DNA of 64,000 nucleotides from Candidatus Saccharibacteria bacterium UBA2018. GTDB lineage: Bacteria > Patescibacteriota > Saccharimonadia > Saccharimonadales > Saccharimonadaceae. The stretch lies in contig DDCA01000003.1 in the NCBI GenBank assembly GCA_002335175.1, positions 12,542 to 76,541 on the forward strand. Reading direction: 5' to 3'. Positions 7,457-16,183 of this stretch are shown here, one piece after another. The translations under genes were made by a program, and so were the position numbers. Each line of letters begins with the position of its first letter. The stretch's first letter is position 1. Below the pieces are notes generated by a model. The model saw nothing but the letters and a program-made list of their open reading frames with translations. It made no database searches and was not told the origin of the DNA.

Positions 7457-7603
7457 ATGGCCGCTAAGACCAAGCGACTCAAGCACGCTTCTGTCATGAT
7501 GGCACTGGCTGCAATCGTGGCGGTTGGAATGATCGAGGGAGTCAAGAACTACGGGGTGAATGCCTCGCTCTGGGACTTCCTGAAGGAGCTGGCCGGGTTC
7601 TAG
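7457..7603 (+). CDS. 48-residue membrane-associated small protein
   Basis: This short ORF encodes a basic start MAAKTKRLKHASV, one hydrophobic helix (MMALAAIVAVGMIEGV) and a short tail ending LKELAGF. The sequence GATAGGGTGATAGG precedes the ATG. Codon use is strongly G/C-ending like the two genes upstream. It has its own promoter and terminator, which supports a real gene despite the length. The product may be a membrane peptide or an anchor subunit; function is unknown. Confidence 0.65.
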   Translation: MAAKTKRLKHASVMMALAAIVAVGMIEGVKNYGVNASLWDFLKELAGF

Positions 7604-7624
7604 TTCCCAACAGGCAGATGTGCA

Positions 7625-7660
7625 CCCCGCTTAGCAGCAGGCTAGGCGGGGAGATTTTTT
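7625..7660 (+). terminator. Intrinsic terminator
   Basis: CCCCGCTTAGC (7625-7635) pairs with GCTAGGCGGGG (7641-7651) with one G-U pair, followed by AGATTTTTTT. Confidence 0.92.
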
Positions 7661-7664
7661 TGAA

Positions 7665-7733
7665 ATAAGACACCCGCAAGCGGGTTTCTCATCGCGCGGT
7701 GCGTCGGAATAAATCCGCCGTGACCGGCTGCTC
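7665..7733 (-). ncRNA. Repeated structured RNA element, copy B (after ychF)
   Basis: On the minus strand, eight bases after the ychF stop, the same blocks appear as in copy A: GAGCAGCC, a variable stem (CGGA-TTTAT-TCCG extended by further pairs), GCGCGATGAGAAA, a hairpin (ACCCGC-TT-GCGGGT) and TGTCTTAT. With TTTC after it, the last hairpin could also serve as the ychF terminator. It fills most of the space between ychF and the terminator at 7625-7660. Confidence 0.6.
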
Positions 7734-7741
7734 TTCCCGAG

Positions 7742-8827
7742 CTACTTAGAGACGTTAAATCTGAACTCTACCACGTCGCCAGGTCGCATAACGTACTCTT
7801 TACCCTCGGTACGGACTTTGCCAGCGGCTTTGGCGGCTTGCTCTGAACCGGCCGCGACCAAATCATCGTAATCAACGACTTGGGCTGCAATGAAGCCACG
7901 CTCGAAGTCAGTATGAATGACACCGGCAGCTTGCGGTGCCATTGAACCTTTTTTAATTGTCCAGGCCCGGACTTCTTTTGGCCCGGCTGTCAGATAACTT
8001 TGTAGCCCCAATGTTTCGTACGCGGCATGAATCAGCTGGGTGAGTCCGCGTTCTTTTACCCCATAACTTTCTAGCAGCTCAGCGGCCTCAGCGTCCTCCA
8101 ACCCTTTTAGCTCTTCTTCTAACTTGGCACAGATAAACACACTGCGCGCGGGTGCGACTAATTTGTTCAGTTCGGCTGTAGTGTCCGGGTCAGACAGGCC
8201 GGCTTCGTCGATATTGAACACATAAATAACGGGTTTTGCCGTCAGCAGGTGCAGGTCGGCAATCTTGTCATGGTCAAGTGAAGGCAGGGCAGAGAGCGGG
8301 GTACCTTCGCTTAAGTGGCGCTGCAGGCTTTCGAGGTAGGTTAGCTCTTCGCGTTTTACAGGGTTCGCTTTGGCTTCTTTCTGGATTTTTGGTATGCGGC
8401 TTTCGACTGTTTGTAAGTCGGCTAGGATTAGCTCGGTGTTAATGATTTCAATGTCGCGCTTGGGGTTGGTAGGGGTTTCGTCGTGACGTAGCACGTCGGG
8501 GTCGGCAAATGCCCGCACCACATGAATAATTGCGTCGCATCTTCGAATGTTTGCGAGGAATTGATTGCCCAAACCTTCGCCCTTTGATGCTCCTGCAACA
8601 AGGCCCGCAATGTCGACGAATGTGACAGTGGCAGGCAGTAATTTAGTTGAACCGTAGATATCGGCAAGTTTTTGCAGCCGTGAATCAGGAACGGGCACTA
8701 TGCCGGTGTTGGGTTCAATGGTAGCGAACGGGTAATTGGCGGCCAATATCTCGCTATCGGTAAGCGCATTAAATAACGTCGATTTCCCGACGTTTGGTAG
8801 CCCGACGATTCCAATTGAAAGACTCAT
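7742..8827 (-). CDS. ychF: Ribosome-binding ATPase/GTPase YchF (Obg family)
   Basis: The start at 8827 gives MSLSIGIVGLPNVGKSTLFNAL in a 361-residue protein, the usual YchF length. The P-loop is at residues 8-16, VDIAGLVAGASKGEGLGN is switch II, and NIDE replaces the canonical NKxD, as known for the ATP-preferring YchF. The C-terminal TGS domain ends GDVVEFRFNVSK. Upstream codons to 8956 are open but non-conserved and overlap the divergent promoter. A TACAAT box ends about 9 nt before the ATG, so the mRNA is probably leaderless or nearly so. Confidence 0.95.
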   Translation of the reverse strand: MSLSIGIVGLPNVGKSTLFNALTDSEILAANYPFATIEPNTGIVPVPDSRLQKLADIYGSTKLLPATVTFVDIAGLVAGASKGEGLGNQFLANIRRCDAIIHVVRAFADPDVLRHDETPTNPKRDIEIINTELILADLQTVESRIPKIQKEAKANPVKREELTYLESLQRHLSEGTPLSALPSLDHDKIADLHLLTAKPVIYVFNIDEAGLSDPDTTAELNKLVAPARSVFICAKLEEELKGLEDAEAAELLESYGVKERGLTQLIHAAYETLGLQSYLTAGPKEVRAWTIKKGSMAPQAAGVIHTDFERGFIAAQVVDYDDLVAAGSEQAAKAAGKVRTEGKEYVMRPGDVVEFRFNVSK

Positions 8828-8875
8828 GACCAACTTATTGTAACAGAGGTTGTAACAAAACTTAACACTGTAATA

Positions 8876-8904
8876 TTGACAAATAAGCACAAGTATGATA
8901 ACAT
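8876..8904 (+). promoter_or_regulatory. Promoter of the Arr-like gene
   Basis: A perfect -35 TTGACA (8876-8881) and TAACAT (8899-8904) are separated by 17 bp. It lies between the divergent ychF and the gene starting at 8931. Confidence 0.75.
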
Positions 8905-8930
8905 TTGATAAACACTCAAGAAACAAACAA

Positions 8931-9545
8931 ATGTCTATAGATTTAGCACCTAGCACACAATCAGATCCAACTCCTGACGAAAGGGTCGAACTTTGGAGGC
9001 AGGACCGTCTTAAGGCAGTTATGGAATTAGGAGAGAACGCGGTCTTGTCGTACTTCCATGGGACGAATTATCCACTCAGCCCAGGGGATGAAATCGTTCC
9101 TGGAAGGCAAGCAGTCGTAGATAAGGATGGTTTTAGCTACGCTTCAGCCTCGAGATACGAAGATGGTGCCTGGCATTACGCGGACAGTAAAGAAGCGCTT
9201 GAAGGCGGAAGAGGACGAGTATATAAAGTGGTGCCATCTGATGGCAAAACAGCTGAACATCTAGGCCCTCAATACGGCGAAGTCAATAGTCGGCGATTCA
9301 CAGTGGTGGATCAGATAGATATTCAACCTGGCCGGCAAGGGACCTTACCCGGTATTAACTGGAACAATCATTCGCCGTACTCCTACGAGAATCACCCGCA
9401 AGATCCGCCATGGACGTTTCACGATGATTGGCAGGAGCCCGAAGTCGTTTCACCTGAAGAAGTACCATTACCTGGACTCGGGGAAGAGTACGTACAGGAT
9501 GAACTAGAACGTAGGCGCAAGGAACTCGGGATACCTTTTGTATAG
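8931..9545 (+). CDS. Putative Arr-like ADP-ribosyltransferase-fold protein
   Basis: The 204-residue product contains LSYFHGTNYPLSPGDEIVPGR near residues 38-58, then a Tyr-rich segment with YADSKEAL and GRVYKVVP, then FTVVDQIDI. This order (HGT...GD, Y..s..A, vY.v.P, final beta strand) resembles the small rifampin ADP-ribosyltransferase Arr and its relatives. The C-terminal 60 residues are extra, acidic and Pro-rich. The start at 8931 is chosen because the ATG at 8895 overlaps the -10 region. The target, if any, is unknown. Confidence 0.6.
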   Translation: MSIDLAPSTQSDPTPDERVELWRQDRLKAVMELGENAVLSYFHGTNYPLSPGDEIVPGRQAVVDKDGFSYASASRYEDGAWHYADSKEALEGGRGRVYKVVPSDGKTAEHLGPQYGEVNSRRFTVVDQIDIQPGRQGTLPGINWNNHSPYSYENHPQDPPWTFHDDWQEPEVVSPEEVPLPGLGEEYVQDELERRRKELGIPFV

Positions 9546-9661
9546 AGTTTAGATTTTGTAGCATAGTACGCTAAGAGTCTTCAGGTAAAAAGGGGTGGTG
9601 CTAAAACCCTGGATTAGCTCGTTGTAGGGTGAGTTTGTTGTTAAAAATGTGCTTGTCACCA
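9546..9661. other. Intergenic, no gene seen
   Basis: This stretch after the Arr-like gene has no convincing ORF or terminator. It leads into the promoter and operator-like palindrome at 9662-9702. Confidence 0.5.
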
Positions 9662-9702
9662 AGGTGCTTATGCTGTACATAACACCTAAAAGATACTATA
9701 AT
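9662..9702 (+). promoter_or_regulatory. Promoter overlapped by an operator-like palindrome
   Basis: TGTACA (9674-9679) and TATAAT (9697-9702) are separated by 17 bp. A near-perfect inverted repeat AGGTG-c-TTATG ctgta CATAA-CACCT (9662-9687) covers the -35 box. Its geometry suggests a binding site for a dimeric regulator. A leader of about 180 nt follows before the ATG at 9887. Confidence 0.65.
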
Positions 9703-9886
9703 CAACCTTGACAATTACCGACGTGTTTGGTGGTTGCCCATGGCTGGACTAGTGAAGCGCCTGGCTGAAGCTCCAAAGGCTTCTGCAAGTGGCCCGCTAG
9801 CACGCGGCCAGGTTCTTTGACAGTACAGCTTTGAGCAACATCAGGCACCCACAACTACAGGGCTCCGGCCCGGAAAGGAGACAGCA

Positions 9887-10867
9887 ATGTCTCGCATCTT
9901 CAAGTCGTGGGTGCTGGCAGCACTCACGTCTCTCTTCCTGCTGGCCGGAGTTCTGATCTCCGCACCAGCTGTCGCAGCCGACTTCGAGGCACCCGCCCCT
10001 GTCCCGAACGACCCGTGCGAAACGAGTCAGGACAACCTGGTCATCGGCCCTCCCTTCAACCACCCGGTGAACGGATGGGGCGGCTACTACATCGACGGCA
10101 ACTCTGCGCCGCAGGGTACCTACTCGATGTCGACTGCAACCTCGGTGGTGGTGACGACGGACTACAACTCCGGTTCGTGGACGTTCAACTTCACTAACGA
10201 CGGAGCCTGTCCGGCGCAAGCGCCGCATGGGTACTCCTATGTGGTGGGGGCGTGCCAGCCGGACACCGGCAGGACGATCGTCAATGCCATCTTCCACAAC
10301 ACCGACGACGCGACCGACCTGAGCGTCGGAAGGGTGGACGTCAAGTACCAGCGGTGGGATGGTCCAGGTGGGACTGACTTCGTCACCAACATCGCGGACG
10401 GCCAAAGCAAGCCGATCGCGCTGGACGGTTTCGACGGAGGCCTCTACCCGGGAACGTACACGCTGCTGTTCTTCCTGGAGAAGAACTACAGCGTCGTGGC
10501 TAAGCGTCTGACAGGGGTATTTGTTCCTGCTTGCGGAGACGAAGTTCCGCCTGACGGCGATCCTGGTCCGGGCGGTACCTCAGTGAAGCCGAAGGGCAAG
10601 CTGAAGCAGGCCAAGGACACGACCGTCGTTTGCGGAAAGGCCATCAACAAGAAGGTCACGAAGCGGACGAAGTTCAGGCAGATCGGCAAGATGTTTGTCG
10701 CTGGCAGGGTAATCGCGCTGAACCGGCTTGTCGTTGTGAAGGCCGGCCAGAACGTGAAGCTCAAGTGCTTTAGAGCACCTGTCGGCACTGTAGTCAAGCT
10801 GAAGGCCAAGATGAACGGTAAGTTCAAGCCTGTCGCTAAGTTGAGGGTGCAGCGGCGACTCAGCTGA
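9887..10867 (+). CDS. Secreted protein with basic Lys-rich C-terminal domain, G/C-rich codons
   Basis: The 326-residue product has a signal peptide (WVLAALTSLFLLAGVLISAPAVAA, cleavage near residue 31). A beta-rich part follows with Cys residues at CETSQD, GACPAQAP, GACQPD and PACGDE. After a PPDGDPGPGG linker comes a Lys-rich C-terminal domain with two more Cys (VVCGKAIN, KCFRAP). The Lys-rich, VKLK-type tail recalls the C-terminal part of the 523-residue protein at 4594. GGAAAGGAG precedes the ATG. Function unknown. Confidence 0.8.
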   Translation: MSRIFKSWVLAALTSLFLLAGVLISAPAVAADFEAPAPVPNDPCETSQDNLVIGPPFNHPVNGWGGYYIDGNSAPQGTYSMSTATSVVVTTDYNSGSWTFNFTNDGACPAQAPHGYSYVVGACQPDTGRTIVNAIFHNTDDATDLSVGRVDVKYQRWDGPGGTDFVTNIADGQSKPIALDGFDGGLYPGTYTLLFFLEKNYSVVAKRLTGVFVPACGDEVPPDGDPGPGGTSVKPKGKLKQAKDTTVVCGKAINKKVTKRTKFRQIGKMFVAGRVIALNRLVVVKAGQNVKLKCFRAPVGTVVKLKAKMNGKFKPVAKLRVQRRLS

Positions 10868-10891
10868 ACCTCATCTGTCGAAGCACCGTAT

Positions 10892-10936
10892 GGCGCTCGT
10901 CGCCCCGAGGAGAATATCCTTGGGGCGGCGGGCGCC
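10892..10936 (+). terminator. Long G/C-rich hairpin terminator
   Basis: GGCGCTCGTCGCCCC (10892-10906) pairs with GGGGCGGCGGGCGCC (10922-10936), 15 pairs including wobbles, with a 15-nt loop. There is only a weak T-rich tail (GCTTCAATTT). Confidence 0.7.
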
Positions 10937-11000
10937 GCTTCAATTTAGAGGCGTAACGGGTAAATGCTTATGGTACAATAACGGTACAGTTTGGGAAAAC

Positions 11001-13433
11001 ATGAAAACATACGTCCGATTGAAATTCAAACACCCCATCGGTAAAACACTCCTGGCAATAGGAATCATCACCGGGATAGCTTTTAGTGTGACATTGACAG
11101 CATCGGCATTACCTGGAGCCGTGTTAAACAGACTGAAGGATAACTCAGAGAACACTAGCATCTCACCAAATCCATACTCGCTCCTGCTTTATAAACAGGG
11201 AAATGATGGTAATTGGAATTCATGGGGCGCGTCGATGTTCAACCCCCCCGGAGGCAACAACCAGTCTTCGGGTGTGGGATTCAAACATCTTTTGAAGAAC
11301 GAACAGACGTCTAATATTCGAAAATTGATACTGCGTGCATACTACAAAACGCTAGGCGAAGCCCAGAGTGCAACAATCTCGGTACGATCGGACTGGTGTA
11401 ATTTCTCAGCTCGAAATGGAGGTCCAACCCCAGACACTGACGGAGATCCAAACAATAACAGCGGAACCGAAGAAAACCACAGGCTTGAAGTTCTGGTAAA
11501 TGGAGTACGACGATTCTATTCGAATGCAACTCAGAACAATACCCCGGCCGTTTGTAATAATTTTGAAAATGCAAATTATTCAGCATCAGGTACACCGGTT
11601 CGCGCGCCGTCAGATGCTAACAACGGCACTGGCATGTATTTTAACCAATACGAATTTATCCTCCATGGGAACAGATATACCAGTGGCGGTCAACAAATCC
11701 GGTTCCAAGCCCGGGCTTCGGGTACAGGGGTAATTGGTCTTAAGAAGCAGGCACTGCCTACCGAGTTTGGGGTAGCCGAAAACTTTAACCAATTTGATCA
11801 TAACGTAGCTGTATCAGTACCATTTGGTGCTTCGTGTAAGGATCCTGATAATCAGCCCTTTTCGCAAATAAGTATATATGATGGAGACCTGGAAGTATTT
11901 GGGAACACTTACGTTTTCATCCTTAAACGTACTGATGGGGGGGCTTGGGAAAAGCTGGCACAAAACGAATATGGCGATGTAGGCACGCCGTATGAACCTG
12001 TCAGAGCAGTTTGGGAAGGCGGTAATGAGCGTTTTAGGCTTACTGCTACCACCGGTCAGTCCTCCATTTTGTATTTGAAAAACTTCAGGCAAAACACAGA
12101 CTACCTATTGGTGCTTGATAACCCTGATCAGACTGCTAACCACCCGCCTGGAAATGTTTTAAGTTTTGAGGTACCGGGAGATTCTATCAATACACAAGTG
12201 GACTGTGATTATAACTTAACTCCTGGGGTTACCCAACAGCAGCCGGCCGGCGCGTTTACTGGGGACGCTAACTTCAACGTACAGGGGACTATCGACATCG
12301 ATGATGCCGTCGACACAGATGCGCATCTCTGGCAACTGTCAGTAGTTAATTCGCCCAACAGGCCAGCTAATGTTGCTGCCGCAACTAATAGTTCACTACC
12401 CTGTGCATGGCAATCAAACTGTTCTGTTCTTGCGACTGGCTCTGATCCGGATGGTTTCGAAGCTGATTTTGCAACCGCAATGGAAAACTACCAGCAATCC
12501 GATACCCCGATTGGTACTTGGATATGCTTTTTCATGTCCGTTAGCAAGCCAACCGATACTAGCGCTGCTGGTGTGTGGGCGCATAGCGCTCTGATATGTA
12601 ATGTGTCTGGCAGGGAGCCGCGCATTCAGGTATGGGGATACGACGCACGGGTGGTAAGCAATATAAATACTAGTACTACAACCCAGGGGACAGAACTCCA
12701 AGGCAGCTGGGGCGAGTATGGCATACTTTCCAACGGCACAAATACAAATATGGGCTCTGGAAGCGGCTTGCTAAATGGGTCGACAACAGCGACGCAGTCT
12801 GGTTGGAGCGGTCTGACATTTGCGAATACTTCCGGGGGCGGCCTGGGGCTACCGCAGTTCGGAGGTTATGGGGGTGTGACGTATCCCACAACCAATGAAA
12901 CAATTACTGAAACCTACCTGACCCGCTCTGAAGGTGGGCCGATTGCAAGTGGGACCAGGCGGGTGGTGCAGGTGGGTACTCTAACAATAACCAGCGACAT
13001 GATTTATGACGATGACGGACCGCTTGGGACTGGATACAGCTCAATCACGCAGATTCCGCGGGTTGTCTTTATTGCCGACGAAATTATCATCGACGCCAGT
13101 GTCCGGAGGATTGATCCGTGGCTGATTGCCAACAGGATAACGACATGCGACGATGCAAGAGACGGCAGCAACAACTACTTCTTGCAGGTGTCTGAAATGC
13201 AAAACTACAACCTGCATAGCGGCATGTGCAATCTGTCACTTAAATTCAACGGTCCGGTGATTTCTGATTCAATTTACCTCATGCGAACAACGGCACCGAC
13301 CGCGACGGACGACAACCCGGCAGAAACCTTTAATTTGCGGTCCGATGCCTTCTTGTCATCGATGGTTGGCGGTGGTGGTGAAGACCCGGTAGCCACAACC
13401 GACCAAATCACTGACGTACCGCCACGATTCTAA
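11001..13433 (+). CDS. Large secreted surface protein at the head of the pilus locus
   Basis: The start at 11001 gives MKTYVRLKFKHPIGKTLLAIGIITGIAF, a signal peptide or anchor, followed by about 780 extracellular residues rich in Asn, Gly, Ser and Thr. An earlier ATG at 10890 lies inside the preceding terminator hairpin and is unlikely. The C-terminal part (PRVVFIADEIIIDASVRRID, LKFNGPVISDSIYLMRTTAP, AETFNLRSDAFLSS) resembles a conserved end found in pilus-linked proteins of related bacteria. A TGGTACAAT extended -10 lies 22 bp upstream. It may be a pilus tip or adhesin component; this is inferred from location. Confidence 0.65.
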   Translation: MKTYVRLKFKHPIGKTLLAIGIITGIAFSVTLTASALPGAVLNRLKDNSENTSISPNPYSLLLYKQGNDGNWNSWGASMFNPPGGNNQSSGVGFKHLLKNEQTSNIRKLILRAYYKTLGEAQSATISVRSDWCNFSARNGGPTPDTDGDPNNNSGTEENHRLEVLVNGVRRFYSNATQNNTPAVCNNFENANYSASGTPVRAPSDANNGTGMYFNQYEFILHGNRYTSGGQQIRFQARASGTGVIGLKKQALPTEFGVAENFNQFDHNVAVSVPFGASCKDPDNQPFSQISIYDGDLEVFGNTYVFILKRTDGGAWEKLAQNEYGDVGTPYEPVRAVWEGGNERFRLTATTGQSSILYLKNFRQNTDYLLVLDNPDQTANHPPGNVLSFEVPGDSINTQVDCDYNLTPGVTQQQPAGAFTGDANFNVQGTIDIDDAVDTDAHLWQLSVVNSPNRPANVAAATNSSLPCAWQSNCSVLATGSDPDGFEADFATAMENYQQSDTPIGTWICFFMSVSKPTDTSAAGVWAHSALICNVSGREPRIQVWGYDARVVSNINTSTTTQGTELQGSWGEYGILSNGTNTNMGSGSGLLNGSTTATQSGWSGLTFANTSGGGLGLPQFGGYGGVTYPTTNETITETYLTRSEGGPIASGTRRVVQVGTLTITSDMIYDDDGPLGTGYSSITQIPRVVFIADEIIIDASVRRIDPWLIANRITTCDDARDGSNNYFLQVSEMQNYNLHSGMCNLSLKFNGPVISDSIYLMRTTAPTATDDNPAETFNLRSDAFLSSMVGGGGEDPVATTDQITDVPPRF

Positions 13434-13486
13434 AGGGGAAGAAATGCTTGCCCGACCTATAGTGCTTATGTATAATGAGGCGTACT

Positions 13487-14533
13487 ATGGCATTCGTAAA
13501 AAGTGTGGGCGATTTCTTTGGTCTTGATATCGGTACGAACGCAATCCGTGTCGTCCAACTCTCGGGCAACCCTGGCAACTGGAGCCTGTCACACTATGGC
13601 TATGCACCAATTGACTCCAAAACAAGCGCAAGCGACTCTCCTGAGGCCCGCCGGCGTTTAGGCGAAGTGATTATGACGGCGATTGGCCAATCGGGCATTA
13701 AAACGCGCGATGTGGCGATCGGGCTGCCGTCCCAAAAGACATTTACAACAGTCATCGACGTACCAACTATGAGCGAAGCCGAGCTGCGTAACACCATTAA
13801 GTATCAGATTGATCAGTACATTCCAATGAGTATCGACGAAGCCAAGGTCGACTGGAAGCTGCTTGGCCAAAGCTTACATGATCCCAAGCAACAAGAGGTA
13901 TTACTCACCAGTACAGCTATTAATTACTCGGAAGACCGGTTGGAACTGGTTGAGGGTCTGGGACTGAACGTGATTGCCGCAGAGCCCGAACCGATTGCTA
14001 TGATTCGTTCATTGCTTCCGACTGGCCTAGCCGATGCCCGGCTGATTGTTGATATGGGCGACCAGTCAACCGACCTTGCGATTACCTTTGGCGATGCTCC
14101 ACGGCTAGTGCGAACAATTCCGGTCGGCCTTAGCTCACTCTTAAAGGCTATTGTACAGAACCTGAATGTCCAAGAAGACCAAGCCCGCCAGTTCGTGCTG
14201 AAATTTGGCCTGGCACCCGACCGCCTGGACGGCCAGGTATTAAAGGCACTCGATGCAACGCTCGATAATTTTGCCAGCGAGCTCACCAAATCAGTCAAGT
14301 TTTTCCAAACCCGCTACCCGAACACGCCAGTCGGCGGTATTTTGCTGGCCGGTTACGCTAGCAGCATCCCGCGCTTCAACGAATACGTCGCTGGAAAGAC
14401 CGGCATTGCCACTGAGGCAGCTAACCCATGGCAAAAAGTCCGGGTATCACAGAATGACCAGCAGCAGCTACTCCCAATCATGCATGAATTCGCTACAGTA
14501 GTTGGATTAGCTCAAAGGAGCGGGAAGTCATGA
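13487..14533 (+). CDS. pilM: Type IV pilus assembly ATPase-fold protein PilM
   Basis: The start at 13487 gives MAFVKSVGDFFGLDIGTNAIRVVQL in 348 residues, the actin-like PilM/FtsA fold, with the phosphate loop LIVDMGDQSTDLAI near residue 184. PilM sits on the inner face of the membrane and binds the PilN tail. TATAAT at 13471-13476 lies 10 bp upstream and GAGG 6 bp upstream, so the mRNA has an extremely short leader. The ATG at 13475 overlaps the -10 box and is rejected. The stop overlaps the pilN start (ATGA). Confidence 0.92.
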   Translation: MAFVKSVGDFFGLDIGTNAIRVVQLSGNPGNWSLSHYGYAPIDSKTSASDSPEARRRLGEVIMTAIGQSGIKTRDVAIGLPSQKTFTTVIDVPTMSEAELRNTIKYQIDQYIPMSIDEAKVDWKLLGQSLHDPKQQEVLLTSTAINYSEDRLELVEGLGLNVIAAEPEPIAMIRSLLPTGLADARLIVDMGDQSTDLAITFGDAPRLVRTIPVGLSSLLKAIVQNLNVQEDQARQFVLKFGLAPDRLDGQVLKALDATLDNFASELTKSVKFFQTRYPNTPVGGILLAGYASSIPRFNEYVAGKTGIATEAANPWQKVRVSQNDQQQLLPIMHEFATVVGLAQRSGKS

Positions 14534-15240
14534 TTGAAGTCAACCTGATTCCGGACGTCAAACTAGAGCTGCTGAGGGCAAATCGCCAACGCCGGACGGT
14601 TATTTCGTTTGCAATTTTGCTGGCAATCGGTTCGCTGGCTGTTGTCGTACTGTTGGCATTTTATGCATTTGGCGTACAGACTATAGCTGATAGCTTAGCT
14701 GATAGCAGTATCTCGTCAGAAGGCAAGAAGTTAACCAGTGTTGAAGACCTTTCGAAGACGCTGACAATCCAGAAACAGCTCAATACACTGTCAACGCAGC
14801 ACGACGACAAAAAACTTACGTCGCGTCTGTTTGACATCCTTGATACGACGATACCGAGTGGTGAAAATGTCGTTGCCATTTCGCGCTTAGCGCTCGATAC
14901 AGACGAGCATACGGTCAGCTTGGAGTGTGAAGCCAGGAATGGCTACGAAGCCCTTGAAGTCTTTAAGAAGACGATTCAGCAGACCAAGTTCCAGTATTCG
15001 GTTGGTGGCGAAGCCCAAGACCCCATCAACATTGCTTCGAATATATCTGATGGCGAACGGCGCTACGGTGAAAATAGCGCCGGCCAGCGTGTCCTGCGCT
15101 TTTCCCTGACGTTTACGTACCCCGACGAGTTGTTTGCTCCAACCAGCCAAAGCGGCAAGGTTATCGCACCAAACAAGCAAAACGCAACTGACTCAGCCCG
15201 TGGCGTACCGAAGAGTCTGTTTACGGGAGGACAAGAGTAA
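14530..15240 (+). CDS. pilN: Type IV pilus inner-membrane protein PilN
   Basis: The 236-residue product starts MIEVNLIPD, the PilN signature that binds PilM. One membrane helix follows (about residues 25-48), then a coiled stretch and a ferredoxin-like domain. It overlaps pilM by 4 bp and pilO by 1 bp, so the three are translated as a unit. It aligns the pilus motor with PilO. Confidence 0.85.
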   Translation: MIEVNLIPDVKLELLRANRQRRTVISFAILLAIGSLAVVVLLAFYAFGVQTIADSLADSSISSEGKKLTSVEDLSKTLTIQKQLNTLSTQHDDKKLTSRLFDILDTTIPSGENVVAISRLALDTDEHTVSLECEARNGYEALEVFKKTIQQTKFQYSVGGEAQDPINIASNISDGERRYGENSAGQRVLRFSLTFTYPDELFAPTSQSGKVIAPNKQNATDSARGVPKSLFTGGQE

Positions 15241-15917
15241 TGGCTGACAACACACCGGCACTCCGCAAACGCCAACAGATTGAAAATGCTGGCCGCACTA
15301 TGTTCCTGTGGGTCGCAGGTGCCGCTGCTATCGTTGGCATCTCTGCCGTATTGTCATTGTCACTTGTCGAGCGGATTACCTTCCGTCAAGAGGTTATCGG
15401 CGAAAAGAACAAGACCGTCGACACGTTGAAGAAGAACAACGAAACCGTCGAAACATTAAAGCAGCAGGTGCGCGTACTTAATACCAACCCGGCGCTGAAT
15501 GCTACGCCGCGGCTTGCGGGTACCGAGGCAATTTCTGTTATCCTCGATGCACTGCCGGCTAACCCGAACTCATCGGCACTTGGTGCTTCTTTGCAGCAAA
15601 AATTACTCAACGTTAGCGCCGTATCAGTTGATTCCTTAACCGTCAACCCGATTGCCGGCGTTGAAGACACCGGCGAAGAAAGCAGCAGCGAATCTGGCGG
15701 CGAGAATGAAATCACGTTCCAATTTGCCGTGACAGCCAGTAATGCCAGCAGTTTGAAGCAAGTCCTCCGCAACCTTGAAAAATCTATCCGTGTAATTGAT
15801 TTAACCTCGGTGACTATTGAACAGCAAAGCAGCCGGATTACCCTAAATGCCGAAGGCAGGGCGTACTACCAACCCGAAACGAAGGTTGAACTAAAGGAAA
15901 AGAGTTTACGGCCATGA
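15240..15917 (+). CDS. pilO: Type IV pilus inner-membrane protein PilO-like
   Basis: The 225-residue product has an N-terminal helix (MFLWVAGAAAIVGISAVLSLSL, residues 21-42), a coiled coil (NKTVDTLKKNNETVETLKQQV) and a periplasmic-type alpha/beta domain with an acidic Glu/Ser run (EESSSESGGENE). Order, size and topology match PilO, the partner of PilN. Sequence identity to any one family is low, so the name rests mainly on context. Confidence 0.75.
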   Translation: MADNTPALRKRQQIENAGRTMFLWVAGAAAIVGISAVLSLSLVERITFRQEVIGEKNKTVDTLKKNNETVETLKQQVRVLNTNPALNATPRLAGTEAISVILDALPANPNSSALGASLQQKLLNVSAVSVDSLTVNPIAGVEDTGEESSSESGGENEITFQFAVTASNASSLKQVLRNLEKSIRVIDLTSVTIEQQSSRITLNAEGRAYYQPETKVELKEKSLRP

Positions 15918-16168
15918 AATCAACCGATATTGCCATGATTATCCTGATTGCTTCGGTCAGCGTGGCCGTAGCCTATGGCGTGGTGAGCGCTATTCCTGGC
16001 CTTAAACTGTCGAGTGACCCTGTCAAGGTAAAAACGATCGAGCGCTACACGAGCACGATTGACGATCCAAGTTCAACAGTCTTTAGCAACAGCGCCATTA
16101 ACCCTACCGTTGACGTCGAGATTGGCGGTACCAGCGCCAAAACGTCTGGATCAACGGGTACTCCGTAA
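15914..16168 (+). CDS. Small anchored pilus-locus protein (PilP position)
   Basis: The 84-residue product has one N-terminal helix (DIAMIILIASVSVAVAYGVVSAI) and a short Ser/Thr-rich tail. It overlaps pilO by 4 bp and precedes pilB by 15 bp. PilP usually occupies this place, but no PilP domain is visible. It is best called a conserved pilus-locus membrane protein. Confidence 0.7.
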   Translation: MKSTDIAMIILIASVSVAVAYGVVSAIPGLKLSSDPVKVKTIERYTSTIDDPSSTVFSNSAINPTVDVEIGGTSAKTSGSTGTP

Positions 16169-16183
16169 GGAAGGACGAGGCGT

